Part shown: positions 34,916-47,089 of the stretch, piece by piece | Numbering within the stretch: position 1 is the stretch's first letter | How the letters are laid out: each line of letters begins with the position of its first letter | NCBI GenBank assembly: GCA_022036555.1 | Contig: CM039126.1 | Coordinates: 7,670,079 to 7,734,078 of the forward strand | Direction: 5' to 3' | From: Microstegium vimineum | Taxonomy: Eukaryota > Streptophyta > Magnoliopsida > Poales > Poaceae | Length of the DNA: 64,000 bases | Program-made: the position numbers and the translations under genes | The notes under the pieces: generated by a model | Seen by the model: the letters and a program-made list of their open reading frames with translations, nothing else | Database searches by the model: none | What the model was told of the DNA's origin: nothing

Positions 34916-34999
34916 TTCATTTAAGGGATGTACATGAAACAACCAAACGACAATATTTTTTCATAGTTTAATCTAGATATTTTCATTTTTGAACAATTG

Positions 35000-36764
35000 C
35001 ACCAAAACTCCATTAATTAACAATATAACCGAATATATAGTTGAAAACATATATTATAGCTTACGTAAAATTCTCTTTGACTAAATGGGAAACTGGAGAC
35101 TAATCTAACTATTAGAAGAGCTTAAACACTATCAGCAGGTCAATCACCGAGCCACCGTCACCTAGATCTGGAACGCCTTGTGCCTTCATCGACTTGTATT
35201 GCTACTCAAGTGTGTGTTGCTTTGCTCTTGCCTCTGGCGTTATGACATGATATGGTTACTGCCATCCGATGCTGTCCAAAACCTATAAAACCATCCATAA
35301 TGATCTCTCATGGAAAATAAAAAACATAAAAAGGAACTTTTATATTTAATTTCAAATTAAGCCAAAAATTGACCTTTTGGAATCAAGAAACCAAATGTAT
35401 CCTTATATTACGATCCAAGCTCATGTCAAAGTATCTACTTCTCTTCTCAAGATAATCAGTGAATTCATTAGATGCTTTATTTGGTCTTGACTCCAAGTAA
35501 GCCTATATGTCAAGTTTCTATCCATATATAATATGGGCAGCAGTGACTATTTTTTTTTTCATAAAGCATTAAAGTTTTTTTTGAAGAGTAAAAATCGATC
35601 TGGTATCCAAATCAGTCAGGCCCATGTTTATATTTGAATACAATACACCCACCACTACTCTTTCAAGTAAAATATACAAGTTGGTTTAAAGAATAATTTT
35701 GCTTACCAATGACTTTAAAGTAAAATATACAAGTAAAATATACAGATTGGCTATTGGTAAACTGTAGGCAAGTAATGACAGATGAATGTTGCTTACCAAT
35801 GGATCCTTTAGTTAGCTACCACACAGCCCAAATTTCAAGATGCATGAGTAATTGGGGAAGGTGATTGAGGCCTTGGTGAGGCCACTGGAGCCCAGGAGCA
35901 TGGCCGAGCGCTGGGTTCACCATATGCATATTGGTACAGCTAGATTAATAATTTGATTTTTTTAATAAAGAGAACAATCCTTTAAGAACTTTTCATGCCT
36001 TGTGGCTTCCACTGAGTTCAGATGAAATACGCTAGGAGAATCCCTCAAGATACATAGCCCTAGTCCAGTTACAATGCATAACAAGGCAATAATAAGTCAT
36101 GGCCATCAATCAAGTCTTCCTCTACACTATTCTTTTATTGAACAAACCAAAACCCTACATAAGTAGATGCAGACAGAAGTAGTCTATGCACTCAGCCAGT
36201 TATCCATCTATACAAAGAACACATCATGTCTCAAAAGAAAATAAATCACAAAGGGAGATCGAAAAGGAGAAGCACCACGCCTGTTTTGCAAGGTTGCAAG
36301 CACAATCAGGGAGTTCAGAGCTGAAATCTGCAAGCACTACAAACCAGCCCTTAGAATTAACCAAAACTATTAGACTTATTTTTTAAAAAAAAACAGAGCA
36401 TAAACCAATTTGACTAAGCAATAAATTACCATCTACCAGAGAACACAACATTCATAGCACACAAATTTTTTTCAGGTACAATCCAATTCAAGATGCAATG
36501 CTAATTCCATACCATGATTTCCAAACTAAACTGACATCCATGATTTCCAAACAGAAACACCCTCCATCGATCTATTTCATATACCCATGAACTGACATCC
36601 ATTACAAAGGGGAAAGCAACTCACAGCAATAGGCATAACACAAGGATACACATGTAAACGGTTCAGATCTGAACATAAAAAACCAAATAGCTAGTTAAGT
36701 TTTGAGTGCTCAGATTCACATGCTAGGAGTAAGGGAATATGAAGGAGAGCTCACTCTGGTGCTT
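35000..36764. other. Helitron interior without recognised genes
   Basis: AT-rich sequence with no convincing frame. A few exon-like phrases occur (for example around 35130-35290), but I could not assign them. It may be captured intron or intergenic DNA. Confidence 0.35.
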
Positions 36765-38291
36765 AAGGATGAAAACGATACGGATATTTATTCAATCGAA
36801 CAAATATAAACACTAATATGGATAGTTAAATATTTATTCAATCGAACAAATATAAACACTAATATGGATAGTTAAACAAATATCCGTTTAAATTTTCAAA
36901 TACGAATATTAAAACAGATGTCTTATATGGATATCAAATACAAATGTAATATCACTTATATCCGGCGGATAGGGGATACCGGATATCCGAGAAAAAACTC
37001 GGATATATCCGACCTATCCTCTACGGATATCATCCGGAGCAATTACAGACAAGCTCGTCACCGCTCATCTGTGTGCCACCCCGGCCTGGCTCTCGTTATA
37101 TGCTCCTCCTTTGGACGGCAACCCTGCTGAACGAGCGAGGTGGTACTAACGCTCTGTGCTGCGCGGCTTTGGCTGGGCAATGTGAATTGGGCCAAGCCGC
37201 AGCAAAAGAACACCTGCCCCCTTGGGCCATGCAGGTGCCAACTGCACTCCCGTGCCTTTTGCTACACCCAGGGTTTACCCTACCGTTTTGCCAACGGGAA
37301 CCGGCCACCGGCGGACGGTTACCGCCCAAAACCGTTCCCAAACCGAACGGTTTGGATTTTGAATTCAAACGACGCAGTGCAAACGGTCAGCGGCCGGTAA
37401 CCGGTCTGTTAGGGTCTGGTTTGGTTGGTAACCACCCCAAACCGCCCCAAACCAAATTTCAAATTTGAATTTCAAAAAATCGAAAATGCTGAAAAAATCC
37501 TAAAAATAGTTCATAATTTATAGAGTCGAATGGTGTAAAAAAAATTTCAAATTGGAGTTCGTTTGCTATTTATTTTGACGTGTACAAGTTTGAATTTTTC
37601 TTTTTTTTCAAACTTGTACACGTCAAAATAAATAGCAAACGAACTCTAATTTGAAAAATTTGTACACCATTCGACTCTATAAATCATGAACTATTTTTAG
37701 GAATTTTTTCAGCATTTTCCATTTTTTGAAATTCAAATTTGAAATTTGAATTCAAACCGGTACCGAAACCGAACCGGTGGTGGGCGGTTTTGCCGGTTAC
37801 CGCGGTAACCGGCCGGTTACCGTACCGGCCGGCCCGTTTGATTTCGTAAACCCTGGCTACACCTCGCTGGCCGTGCCCAAGTACGGCTACCCCTTGCACA
37901 ACCGCTGCTGACCCATGCGCAAGCTCATGTGCCGGCAGCTGACCGCCGTGGCCTGGCCCGCCGCTTCATAATTCGACCACTTACTTAGCTTCATGCTGCC
38001 TCACAAATAGTCAAACCACACGAATTGTATATATAATATAAAGATATAAAATGTGTAAAAGTATATATATATTGCTTTAACTCAATATCCGAATATATAT
38101 TTGTATCCGATATTCTCTGAATCCGAATTATATCGTATTCGATACTCAATATTCGCATTCGTAACCGAGATAGTCCGGATTCGTATGTGTATCCGTAGTT
38201 ATCCGTGTCCGAATCTGAATCCGAACAGAAATATGAAAACAAATACAATATCAACGATATCCATTCGTATCTGATCCGTTTTCACCCATAG
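36765..38291. mobile_element. Ac/Ds-like non-autonomous hAT element
   Basis: The left end AAGGATGAAAACGATACGGAT and the right end ATCCGTTTTCACCCATAG are inverted relatives, close to the maize Ac/Ds terminus (CAGGGATGAAA). The flanks are TGGTGCTT (36757-36764) and TGGTGCTC (38292-38299), an 8-bp duplication with one mismatch. Subterminal DNA is full of GGATAT/ATATCC/CGAATAT motifs in both orientations, as in Ds elements. A 46-bp direct duplication lies at 36785-36876. The GC-rich middle (37040-37268, 37864-37985) is unlike the ends and may be captured DNA. No transposase is visible. Confidence 0.7.
37269..37855. mobile_element. Foldback (palindromic) element, hAT-type target duplication
   Basis: 587 bp starting CAGGGTTTAC and ending GTAAACCCTG, flanked by the perfect 8-bp duplication GCTACACC (37261-37268 and 37856-37863). 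Almost the whole element is one inverted repeat: the arms around TTGCTATTTATTTTGACGTG and its inverse meet at a T-rich centre near 37600, and an outer GC-rich part (GGTAACCGGCCGGTTACC-like) folds back too. It is nested in the Ds-like element. No coding capacity. The 8-bp TSD points to hAT-type transposition. Confidence 0.92.
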
Positions 38292-38713
38292 TGGTGCTCG
38301 ACCAGCCAAGGTGTGGTAGGGCGTTGATGGCCCGGCACAGCTAAGGATAGTCAAAAGTGCAAATTCAATGTTTCCAAATATTTCGCTCTTGATAACCTAT
38401 CATATGGAACAATGTGGTTCAGACCAGATTCCGAAATCTGAAAATGAAAACAATCAATGAGAGATGTATGCCGTGGCACCTGCCGCAATGGCTTGCAGGC
38501 TTGCTTTTGCCTCGCGCTTTGCCTCTGTGGCCTGTGGGACTGCATCTCTGCCCCCTGTTCAGCTTTGCTCCTTTGCCGGTTTGTTCAGATCGAGACACCT
38601 TCAGAGTAACGCATAAATTCTAACTATGAAATGAAAATACGTGAGTACAAGTAATTCTAGACCTTGCTTTCTCTCTATTGTTCTCATTTTATTACTTCTA
38701 TAGATCTAGCAAT

Positions 38714-39238
38714 TAGAATAAGTAATTCATGGCCTCCTTTACTACTTTTCAAAAGGCATATGTGAAACCATGCATCTAGGTGAAATTAAGCCCTATTAGC
38801 AAGGTTGCCAGCTGAGCTTATTTCAGCAAGCCAAAACAATGACCCAACAAGTTTTTTTACATCACACAAATGTATAAGAAAATACAGATAAATAGTTTAT
38901 AACTCCTTTTTCTCACCCTTCAGATTGCATAGTTACTGTCTTCAAAGATCAGAAAGTTGTGCTTCCCAGCAATCTTTAGAATAAGTAATTCATGGCCTCC
39001 TTTACTACTTTTCAAAAGGCATATGTGAAACCATGCATCTAGGTGAAATTAAGCCCTATTAGCAAGGTTGCCAGCTGAGCTTATTTCAGCAAGCAAAAAC
39101 AATGACCCAACAAGTTTTTTACATCACACAAATGTATAAGAAAATACAGATAAATAGTTTATAACTCCTTTTTCTCACCCTTCAGATTGCATAGTTACTG
39201 TCTTCAAAGATCAGAAAGTTGTGCTTCCCAGCAATCTT
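38714..39238. repeat. 263-bp tandem duplication
   Basis: 38714-38976 and 38977-39238 are nearly identical (visible differences: one base in GCCAAAAC/GCAAAAAC and one T in a T run). Noncoding DNA within the Helitron. Recent, judging by identity. Confidence 0.95.
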
Positions 39239-39239
39239 C

Positions 39240-40540
39240 ATTGAAAGTTAAGAATCATTGCAATACTGAGTAAGCTATGCAGTAACCCGATGCAGAGTAT
39301 AGCTTCATTGAAAGTACAAGTTTTTTTAAAAATAAGCAAAGATTGTTTTTGAAAAGCCAACTTTGGTTGTTTTTGGTTATTTTGTTGTGAGAGAAAACAT
39401 TATACCATGTTCGATAAGTTGAATTGATAAGACATAATGAAGAAATCTAGACAGGGCATGAAACCATAAATTTATAGAGGGGGCATGAAACCAAAATGTA
39501 ATGGAGTCTAAATCACCATAGCTGCCCTCGTTATCACTGCCCTCTATGTCCAATTCCTTGTTTTCATCTTGTAGGTAGCACCTACAACATAAAACACAAA
39601 TATAAATGTGTTTTAGATAATTTTATATAGACAGTTGTAATAAAGCCCTGAGCAAAAACTGAAATTGGCATGAAGACATTCTAAACAAAAAAAAATCCAT
39701 GGAGAATATTTGATAGCTGAGTTACATACTTGCTTCAGGCAGAAACCATAGCATACCTTTTTTATTTAGTTGCTTGCTGCGACAGCAGGTCGCGAACTGC
39801 ATTAAATTTCAGAAAAGATTGTCCAATAGCAAGATATCACAATCCTCTTAGTGCATCTAGTATTGCTTTAAGCTTATTACAATACCACACAAATTAAACC
39901 AAATTGAGACATATCAGTGTCATTACATTTTTCGAGTCAAAATCAGTTGAGCCACATTCAGTTTCAGTGGGTCAATACTCAATAGAATACAAAAAAGGGC
40001 ATTCATAGGTACCCACATTTTAAAATGTAGAATAGCATGGATTTTTTCAACAGAATATGTTTGCCCACCTCTCAAACTGCAGAGTATTCCCATTCTCCAA
40101 GATATATCATGCCATCTACATTTGAGTCCGCTAGACTGAATGTCTGCACTCCAAACAGACCTGCACAAGATACAATGTTAGAATAAAAATGAGATCGTTG
40201 CAAACTAACACAAAAGAGAATGAATGGACGCTCACCTCTTCTTTCTCGATGTAACTGACACGATTCATAGAACAAATATTATAAACTAATATCAGAGAGG
40301 CAATGACAACAATGGTTAGCACAATTTATAAGCTATCTTTCCTGTCCCTTGACTGATTAAAGAACTACCACTTCTAACCACACCATATAGAGGCACCACA
40401 CAATGGCAAGCAGAGGCATCATACGGATCGATTTGTCACCTTCAACGACCGCATCCAAATTGTCCGCCTGCCCTACAGCCGGTCGTCATCGTCACTGCTG
40501 CCGAGCTGTGCTGAGGATGCGCGTGTGCTGCACGGTGACC
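39240..40540. other. Helitron interior with possible captured exon
   Basis: On the minus strand 40160-40075 reads GVQTFSLADSNVDGMIYLGE after a TGTGCAG acceptor-like site and could be a captured exon. I do not recognise the protein. The rest is AT-rich and noncoding. Confidence 0.3.
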
Positions 40541-40549
40541 GAAGGCGGC

Positions 40550-40740
40550 TTAGCGCAGCGCGTAGGTCTTCCCCTCCGGCCAGTCGAAGTGCTTGAGCAT
40601 CGCCCTCTCGTTCACCTGCACCTGCAACACAGGTTAGCCAGTCACCGTCGAGCAGAGAGCGAGGCGCCGACGCCAGGTCGGCGGCTTACCAGGCGTGAGA
40701 GCTTGCCGTCGAGCCACTCCTCCTCCGTTGGCGCCTGCTC
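40550..40740 (-). pseudogene. Captured gene fragment: two exons of an unidentified protein
   Basis: On the minus strand an exon ending EEEWLDGKLSRL (ends 40690) meets a donor GTAAGC. The next exon (40621-40550) begins after TTGCAG and reads VQVNERAMLKHFDWPEGKTY followed by ALR and TAA. The two join in phase 0. The well-formed splice sites and non-repetitive sequence suggest a fragment of a real gene carried by the Helitron, in the Helitron's own orientation. Upstream GC-rich DNA (40740-41720) could be its 5' part but has only low-complexity frames. I do not recognise the protein. Confidence 0.45.
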
Positions 40741-41720
40741 AATCACCACCTCCTCCTCTTGCGCGGAGGCGGCCGGATCCGCCTGCACCACCGACGGAGA
40801 GGGGGAGAGGCGGCAGGCAGATCCATGTGCGCGGTGCGCCACCGATGGAAAGGGGGAGAGACAGCGCCGACGGAGACGTCGACGCACAGCCTCGTGGCCC
40901 TAGCCCACTGGCGGTGGGTGGCCTGTGGATCAGCAAGCCGCCGCCGCTGAGCACGCAGACGCCGTGGCCGCGGCGGCGCGCGTCCTCAGAGACGGCAGCT
41001 TGCCGATCCACAGGCCACCCGCCGCCGGGGCGCGTACTCGGAGACGCACTCGACGACGTCGGCGTCAGCGGCGACCTCGAGGACGTGGGAGTGGAGCGCG
41101 TTGGGGCTATTCTGGATCACGATGATGGGCGGCTTCCTCGACGAGGTCCGACCGCCGGACCCGCGTCACCGTCCGCCGGCGAGGGTCGATCCGCGCCGAC
41201 CCGACCGGGATCCGCGTGGGCACCCCGACCACTGTCGGCGGGCGGCGTGTCGGCGGGTGGCCTGGGTCCCGCGCGCAGGAGGATGCCGCGGCTCCCCTCC
41301 GGCCTCGCTCCTTCTCCCGTGAGCCGTGGCTCCGACTCCGCCGTGACCGCCCAGATCCGCCGCTCCGACGGAGATCGTCATCGTGGCCGCCCAGAGTCAA
41401 GATCCGCCACTCCGACGGAGTCCAGATCCGCGTGCTTGCCTTGCCTGGCGTCGTTGGCCGGCGGCGCACGCGCCTGGTGGGGCGGCTGCTCCGTCTCTTG
41501 GTGAACTCGTCCTCGTGGGGGAGAGGGAGAGCCGGGGAGAGGAGTCGCGGGGTAGGGAGCGGAGAGTCGTGCGTGAGCGGGGGGGGGGGGCATCGGGGAT
41601 TGGGAGAGTCGCGCGTCTCGTGGGCGTGGGACGGGAGGAGCTGTGTGCGTGGGAGAGGGAGAGCCACGCGTGGGGGCGGCCGCCGGATGGGAGGATGGAT
41701 GAGTGGTGAGGTTTGATCCG
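40740..41720. other. GC-rich region of the Helitron, unresolved
   Basis: Overlapping frames on both strands (up to 269 codons on plus, 186 on minus) are rich in Arg, Pro, Gly and Ser and have no recognisable domain. Probably captured CpG-rich promoter/5' exon DNA. It contains a G run near 41579-41590. Confidence 0.35.
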
Positions 41721-41917
41721 GGCAAGCCGATCCGTTGGATTTGAGTGAGTAAGAGAAAAAGAGTGATTAGAATAGATTTGATCCCTTCGTTTGAAAGTTT
41801 GATTGGGCTTCAGATATATTTGTTTGGGTGCGTTTAAGAGAGGTTAGGAGAGATAATGACTGTGGGGGATAGTTTATGGATAGTTTATGGTGTGGCTTTA
41901 GGAATATTTTTTTGGGT

Positions 41918-41981
41918 GCATTATATGTAGTAGAGAGTAGAGATAGAGATTATTATATGTAGTAGAGAGTAGAGATAGAGA
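41918..41981. repeat. 32-bp tandem duplication at the presumed Helitron 5' end
   Basis: TTATATGTAGTAGAGAGTAGAGATAGAGAT is present twice in tandem. On the minus strand each copy starts with the TCTCTATCTCTACT Helitron-like 5' sequence. Confidence 0.85.
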
Positions 41982-42748
41982 TTACACATGATAAAAAAAA
42001 AAGATATAGATTACACGGCACCTAACGATCTCTAGTCACTTTCATGCATGCCCATTCAAGAACGAGGATCGTCACCCTGCCAAATCTTAGTAAAGACTTT
42101 GTTGTCCAACTAGCCAGTTGGCACAACATCTCTCGGACTGCTCGGTATAGTGCCATGTGAAACATTGTGTTGACTAATCAACGTGCACCGATGTGCAACA
42201 GTCAGGCCCATGAGTTCTATAGTTAGTCGACTGATGGTTACAGCTACAGCTCTGCTTCTTTTTCTTGGGCATGCATGCATGGTTTATGCTTAAATAATCT
42301 CTATCTACATACACCTAATAATAAGGCTCCATTCCAAGAAAATCGTCCACCTTCCGTTAAAATGAAAACAATCTAAATTAATTCAAAAGGAACAGTAATC
42401 CGAATCAAAAGCTTTCGTGCAACCCCGTTCGTGCGGGGCGTGCTACCCAGGGAGGTGGTGACAGGTTGCCTCCCACTAACCCCCACACACATGATCAATT
42501 GGGCCTTTGTAACTTATTTTTATGTGCAACAAACTCTAGCGGTCCGTGCATTTCCTCCTTCACACTGTTTTTTTTCTTCTGATTTTGTATTTTGTGTCTT
42601 CTCTATATATAGTGTTTAAAAGACCCAGATCAGCTAAGATGACGAACCTTCTGGCCTGGCTCAGCACGTAAATGCATATATGAAAAAGGAATTATATAAA
42701 AAGCAAAGCAAAACCAGTCCATGACATGATACGAACATAGGACCTATT
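41982..42748. other. Spacer, no gene seen
   Basis: Mixed noncoding DNA. 42556-42623 (CACTGTTTTTTTTCTTCTGATTTTGTATTTTGTGTC..., ending GTGTTTAAAAG) is closely related to 52145-52210, marking a dispersed repeat family. Confidence 0.5.
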
Positions 42749-42975
42749 TGTTAGGAGAGTCAAGGTCCTATTGAGTCTTAGCCCATTAGGGTTAATTAGT
42801 TGCTTGCTCAGGGACCAAGTAAATCTTCTCTATATAATGAGAGGAGATGTATCAATCTAAATCAAGAAGGAATTAAGAAGGAAATCCCTTCCCTCTTGCC
42901 CGGTCGTGGGCACACGCCCCCGCCGGCCTTCCCTTGCCCGCAGCCCTAGCCGCCGCCACCGCGTGAACAGTACTG
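42749..42975 (+). repeat. Copia-type LTR fragment, truncated by the Gypsy LTR
   Basis: Starts TGTTAGGAGAGTCAAGGTCC and matches the inverse of the solo LTR at 59451-59821 (shared phrases: GGGTTAATTAG, CTCTATATAATGAGAGGAG, ATGTATCAATCTAAATCAAG). It stops at GTGAACAGTAC, where the chromodomain-Gypsy LTR begins, so that LTR appears to have inserted into it. The right part is not found nearby. The Copia assignment is an inference from size and style of the LTR. Confidence 0.7.
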
Positions 42976-45900
42976 TGACAGATCCTCTTAAGATAGGACC
43001 CACTTGCCAAGATTATTAGTCCATCCGACTTAATCCCAAATAAATGATCCAAACCTTAATTGGTCCGTCAGGTGTCGCCACTTTACAGCGGGTCATCCAC
43101 CTCTTTTCGAACAGGATCTCCTCATTACAAACATTGCAGAAGTAATACAATAATTTAATTTACATCAAAGTAGCAGAAATTTAAAGTCATGTTACAAACC
43201 ATAAGTTTTGAAACATAACTTAATGTCATACGATAATATTACATCAAGCGGCTGATAGAGTATAGACAAACAACCGAAGTATTCTTGCCCAAGAGTCAAG
43301 CAAAGACAATTTATTCTTCATCTTCATCCACATTGACCACGGTCATGCAGCACGAAGCCACACAGACCGGGTTGTAGCCCTCATCTGCAACAGGGGTTAA
43401 CAAACCCTGAATACGGAAGTACTCAACAAGACTTATCCGACAAATAAAATATTTGGTGGGCAAAACAGTATGCAAGTCATAGGATTCAAGGTGTGGTTTG
43501 CAAGAATCAAGAGTTTTGCATAAATGAGCATTTATAAAAGAATTAAAATTCATTTAATTCGTTCATAAGATTACTCAAATACCGATCTAGATGTATGATC
43601 GATAACGAGGTAATAAACATCCATGAAGGGATTCAACAAGTATCTAGTTTAATTGTATTACTACGAAGAAGAAGACAGGGTTATGTTTCCATATCCGAGG
43701 AACACGATGATTCGAACCGATCAAACCCAGCTGGGACTTCCCTATCACACGACATATACAACACTAAAGCACGCATATGACTACTTTTCCCTGGATCCTC
43801 CATCCGAGAATGGGGGTCCACCACCCGAGAGCACAGTACTCCTCCATCCAGTTCCTCGAACTTGGAGGGTACACACTACTCTCGCCATCTCTCCACTCCC
43901 AGTGCGGGTTAACCGTCCTTTAGACTGGATTAGCCAGAGTCCAGCTTTCCCCAAAGGTATATGATAAGTACTCCAAAGTCACAACCCTAGTCATGCATCA
44001 ACGGACGGTTCTTAAAGACACAGGCGGAAAGAACCCGCTCACCAGTCACCACTGATGGCTCCCAAACACCGTGTCCGCCCGGTCCCGATTATTACTTCCA
44101 ACAACATCCCTTCCTCTCAAAAGATCATAACCATTTGCCGAAGCAATACGCTATGGTAAGTGACCGGAAATCGCCTACTTTAAAAGTTCTAAGCATACTA
44201 AGCATGTTTAGCCAAAAGTTTTCATTTTTCAACAAGTGTCAAGGTGTAGGTACAATAACACAAGGATAAGATTATGCATCAAGTAGGAATTTAATAAAGT
44301 ACCACAATGCAATACAATAACCATAAATGTATTTAAAGCAATCATTTTAAATACAAGGAAAGATTTGAATGCACTGGAGCTTGCCTTGGTTGGAGGGATA
44401 CACGAGTTCTGGCTCAGATTCCACAACAGAAAACTCCCTTCACCAGGGTGGTTATCCAACCCAACCAACGAGATATCTACACGATATGACTATGCTTAGA
44501 TGATGCTTGCAATAGTAAACATGATGCTTTGCAACACACAAGCATGCATTTAAGATGAGAACAAAACAGATTAAACATCTTGAGTATAACTTCCCTTCAT
44601 GAAGGAAAGCAAAACTAGAACCTAAAGCAATTTATTTAAACCCTAATTAACTTGATTATCTAAGTTAATAATTACATCCAAAAGAACTGAGTAAACAACA
44701 TCACGTCAAGCATGTCCAACTTGTGGTTGTCACTGGAAAAATGACCATTTGCATCAAATAATCAAAAATCACTCAAAACCTAAAGTCATTAGGGTTTCTA
44801 ATCATTTTATAATTAATTAAACAAATAGCCATGTATAACAGTTCATCCAAAAATTCCCAAACTTTTTGTACAGCAAGGTACCAGTGTATGAAGGTTACAC
44901 AAAAATTCCCAGAATTTTTGGAATAATATACAGATCATGAAAATTCATGGAAAACTCATTTCTTAATTACTCTGAGCATTTTTACAGGATTAAAAATGTA
45001 CTGAACATGCGTATGTTATATTTTTCTTAAATACTACACATCACAGGGAGCATTCACAAATGTTTGCAGAATTTAAACATGCACAGATTTAAACATATGA
45101 AAATAACAAAAGTTGTTACTGTTCAAACAAGAAAAAGGGAAAAACCCTTTGATTTAACTCGCTGACGGCTAGGTCCCGCCCGTCAGCGGCTCAGACGCAG
45201 AGCAGCGGCGCCGGTGACCATTAAACACAGCGGCGCGTCGCCATCGGCGAACCAAACGGTCAACCAACTCCAGCGCTGCACTCTACAGCTTACCCCGAAC
45301 CCAACGAGGTGCGTCACGTCCAAAACCATCCCTCAGAAAACCTTCACCGACGACGACGGCGGTGACCCGAGCACGGCCGCGCGTATGTCGGCGAGTACAA
45401 GCTTACACCGGAACAACCAAGCACCGAGACGGACTCAGGAAGCAACCACGAGCATAACGCACAACAGAAATGAGACTAAAACCTACCACATAGACCTCAC
45501 CGACGGCAATGGCGGCACTCCGCGTGCGACCGCACATACGTCGGCGAACACAAGCCATAATCGGCTCAACCAGACACCCCAGCATGCTTAGCAGCCCCCA
45601 AACAACGCGAAGCACACGCAAAACGAACCCAGAGCTAAGCGCAACACCCTCGCCGACGGCCATGGCGGACGGCGGAGATCTGCGTGACGTGCTCCGACGA
45701 AACTGAGCACGCGCTCGAACAACCAACACCACGGATGGACTCACGACGGCTAGGCGAAGCTAGCGCAAGACTCGGATTGGAAAACGATGGACAGACGCGT
45801 CCCACCGACGAGCGCACCGCCGCGACGACCATAAACGGCGGCGGAGCTCGCGGACAGAGCACTACGGCTCGAAACAAGTTCAACTAAGCGTGCGGAGAGT

Positions 45901-47075
45901 TCGAGGAGCTCACCCCGGTTATGAAGCTCTCGCAAACGCGGCCGGAGATGAAGCAGATGGTATTGGCGACGAAGACCGTGTCGGCGGAAGAAGGAGGCTG
46001 AGCGGCAATGTTGATGTTCCCGGGGCTGTGGTCTACCAAAGAAGAAACGGAGAAGCCGACGAGGATCAATGATGAACAAGGAGTAAGAAACACGAGATGA
46101 AAGAGCAATGTGGCTCCTGTGTAGCCCGGTCGACAACGCACCCGAGCGGTGGTACTCTCACCGGAGCCGAAGAAGACGGAGCTGCGCCGGTCGATTCACG
46201 CGGTCGCAGCTTCAACCAACCCTTGCGGAAGATGCACTAGGTCAAGGCAAAAGCCATAGCAGTGGATGGGGAGCTTGGCAGTGGCTGAGAAGCTTGCGCG
46301 AGCTCGACGACACGAAGAGCACGCTCGGCGGAGCAAAGCAGACGGCGGCGCGAGCGTGGAAAGAGGGCAAGGGGTGAGTGGCGTCCCGTTTTGAAGGTGG
46401 TAACAGGGCCATGGTGATGCCACGCACGCAATGGGACGCTCATCCACGCCAGAAGTCGCACGGCGAGCTCGGCAGCTGGCCAGACAGGTGTCGGCGTCGA
46501 GCTTCACGTCGCCATGCAAGTGCTTGATGAAATGACTGAACAATCCCTGGTACTAATTTGCAAATTGCTCAAGCTTCCAAGGGTTTTCATGAAAAACTTT
46601 GAATACCAAAGTTGCTCAGAATTTCATGATCTAGACTTTTGTCAATACACACTTTTTCAAATTCAGCCTAAAAATGAAAATGCATTTTTGAAATTCAAAA
46701 ACCCTTTTAAAGAGATTTACCCCCTTTTCAATTACTTTAAAAACTTGAAAAACACTTGAAAAACTGCAAACACAACAAAAGCGATTCAAACAGAGCTCTA
46801 CAACTTTACTTTAACAACCATAAGAAAATTCTTTTTAGATTTTGAAAATCATGTTTAGGGTTTGATTTAACCCCTCTGGGAATTAGGGTTTTGAATTAGA
46901 ATTTGAAAATTTGAATTTGAAAAGATGACCAACATTCACACATTTGATCAAACACAAACAAGTAAACTCATTTTAGTTTAATGCATAGCTAGGTTCTCAA
47001 TCAATAGAATGATACTTAATGCATATGATGATATGATCAATTTTTAATTAAGTGATTAACACCAGGGGTGTTACA
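42976..47075 (-). repeat. Long LTR (about 4.1 kb) of a chromodomain Gypsy element
   Basis: On the minus strand it starts TGTAACACCCCTGGTG at 47075, right after a polypurine tract, and ends GGATCTGTCACA at 42976. An LTR of this length is typical of the Tekay/Del branch of chromoviruses. The last 80 bp match, inverted, the LTR end at 47996-48076. Several chance frames (for example GC-rich 45200-46500) lie inside; none is supported as a gene. Confidence 0.8.
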
Positions 47076-47089
47076 ACCCTTCCCCCTTA
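47076..47089 (-). other. Polypurine tract of the chromodomain Gypsy element
   Basis: The minus strand reads AAGGGGGAAGGGT immediately before the LTR start TGTAAC, the expected plus-strand primer position. Confidence 0.8.

Larger units (their letters stand above)
34886..41981 (-). mobile_element. Probable Helitron, about 7.1 kb, carrying nested elements
   Basis: Read on the minus strand, the 3' end is a hairpin CCCGTA-GCGTTAG-TACGGG (34915-34897), then 11 nt ending CTAG, followed by T. This is the classic Helitron 3' terminus (hairpin, CTRR, insertion before T). The candidate 5' end on the minus strand is A|TCTCTATCTCTACTCTCTACTAC at 41981 or, because the terminus is duplicated in tandem (32 bp), at 41949. 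No target duplication is expected, and A and T flank the ends as Helitrons require. No Rep/helicase is seen, so it would be non-autonomous. Inside are a Ds-like element, a foldback element, a 263-bp duplication and exon-like sequence. The 5' end is less certain than the 3' end. Confidence 0.6.

Noticed and set aside
37269..37280. Telomere-like repeat (GGGTTTA)
   Set aside because: A single CAGGGTTTAC at the foldback element terminus, not an array.
40695..41504. 269-codon plus-strand ORF in GC-rich DNA
   Set aside because: Low-complexity Arg/Pro/Gly composition and competing frames on both strands.
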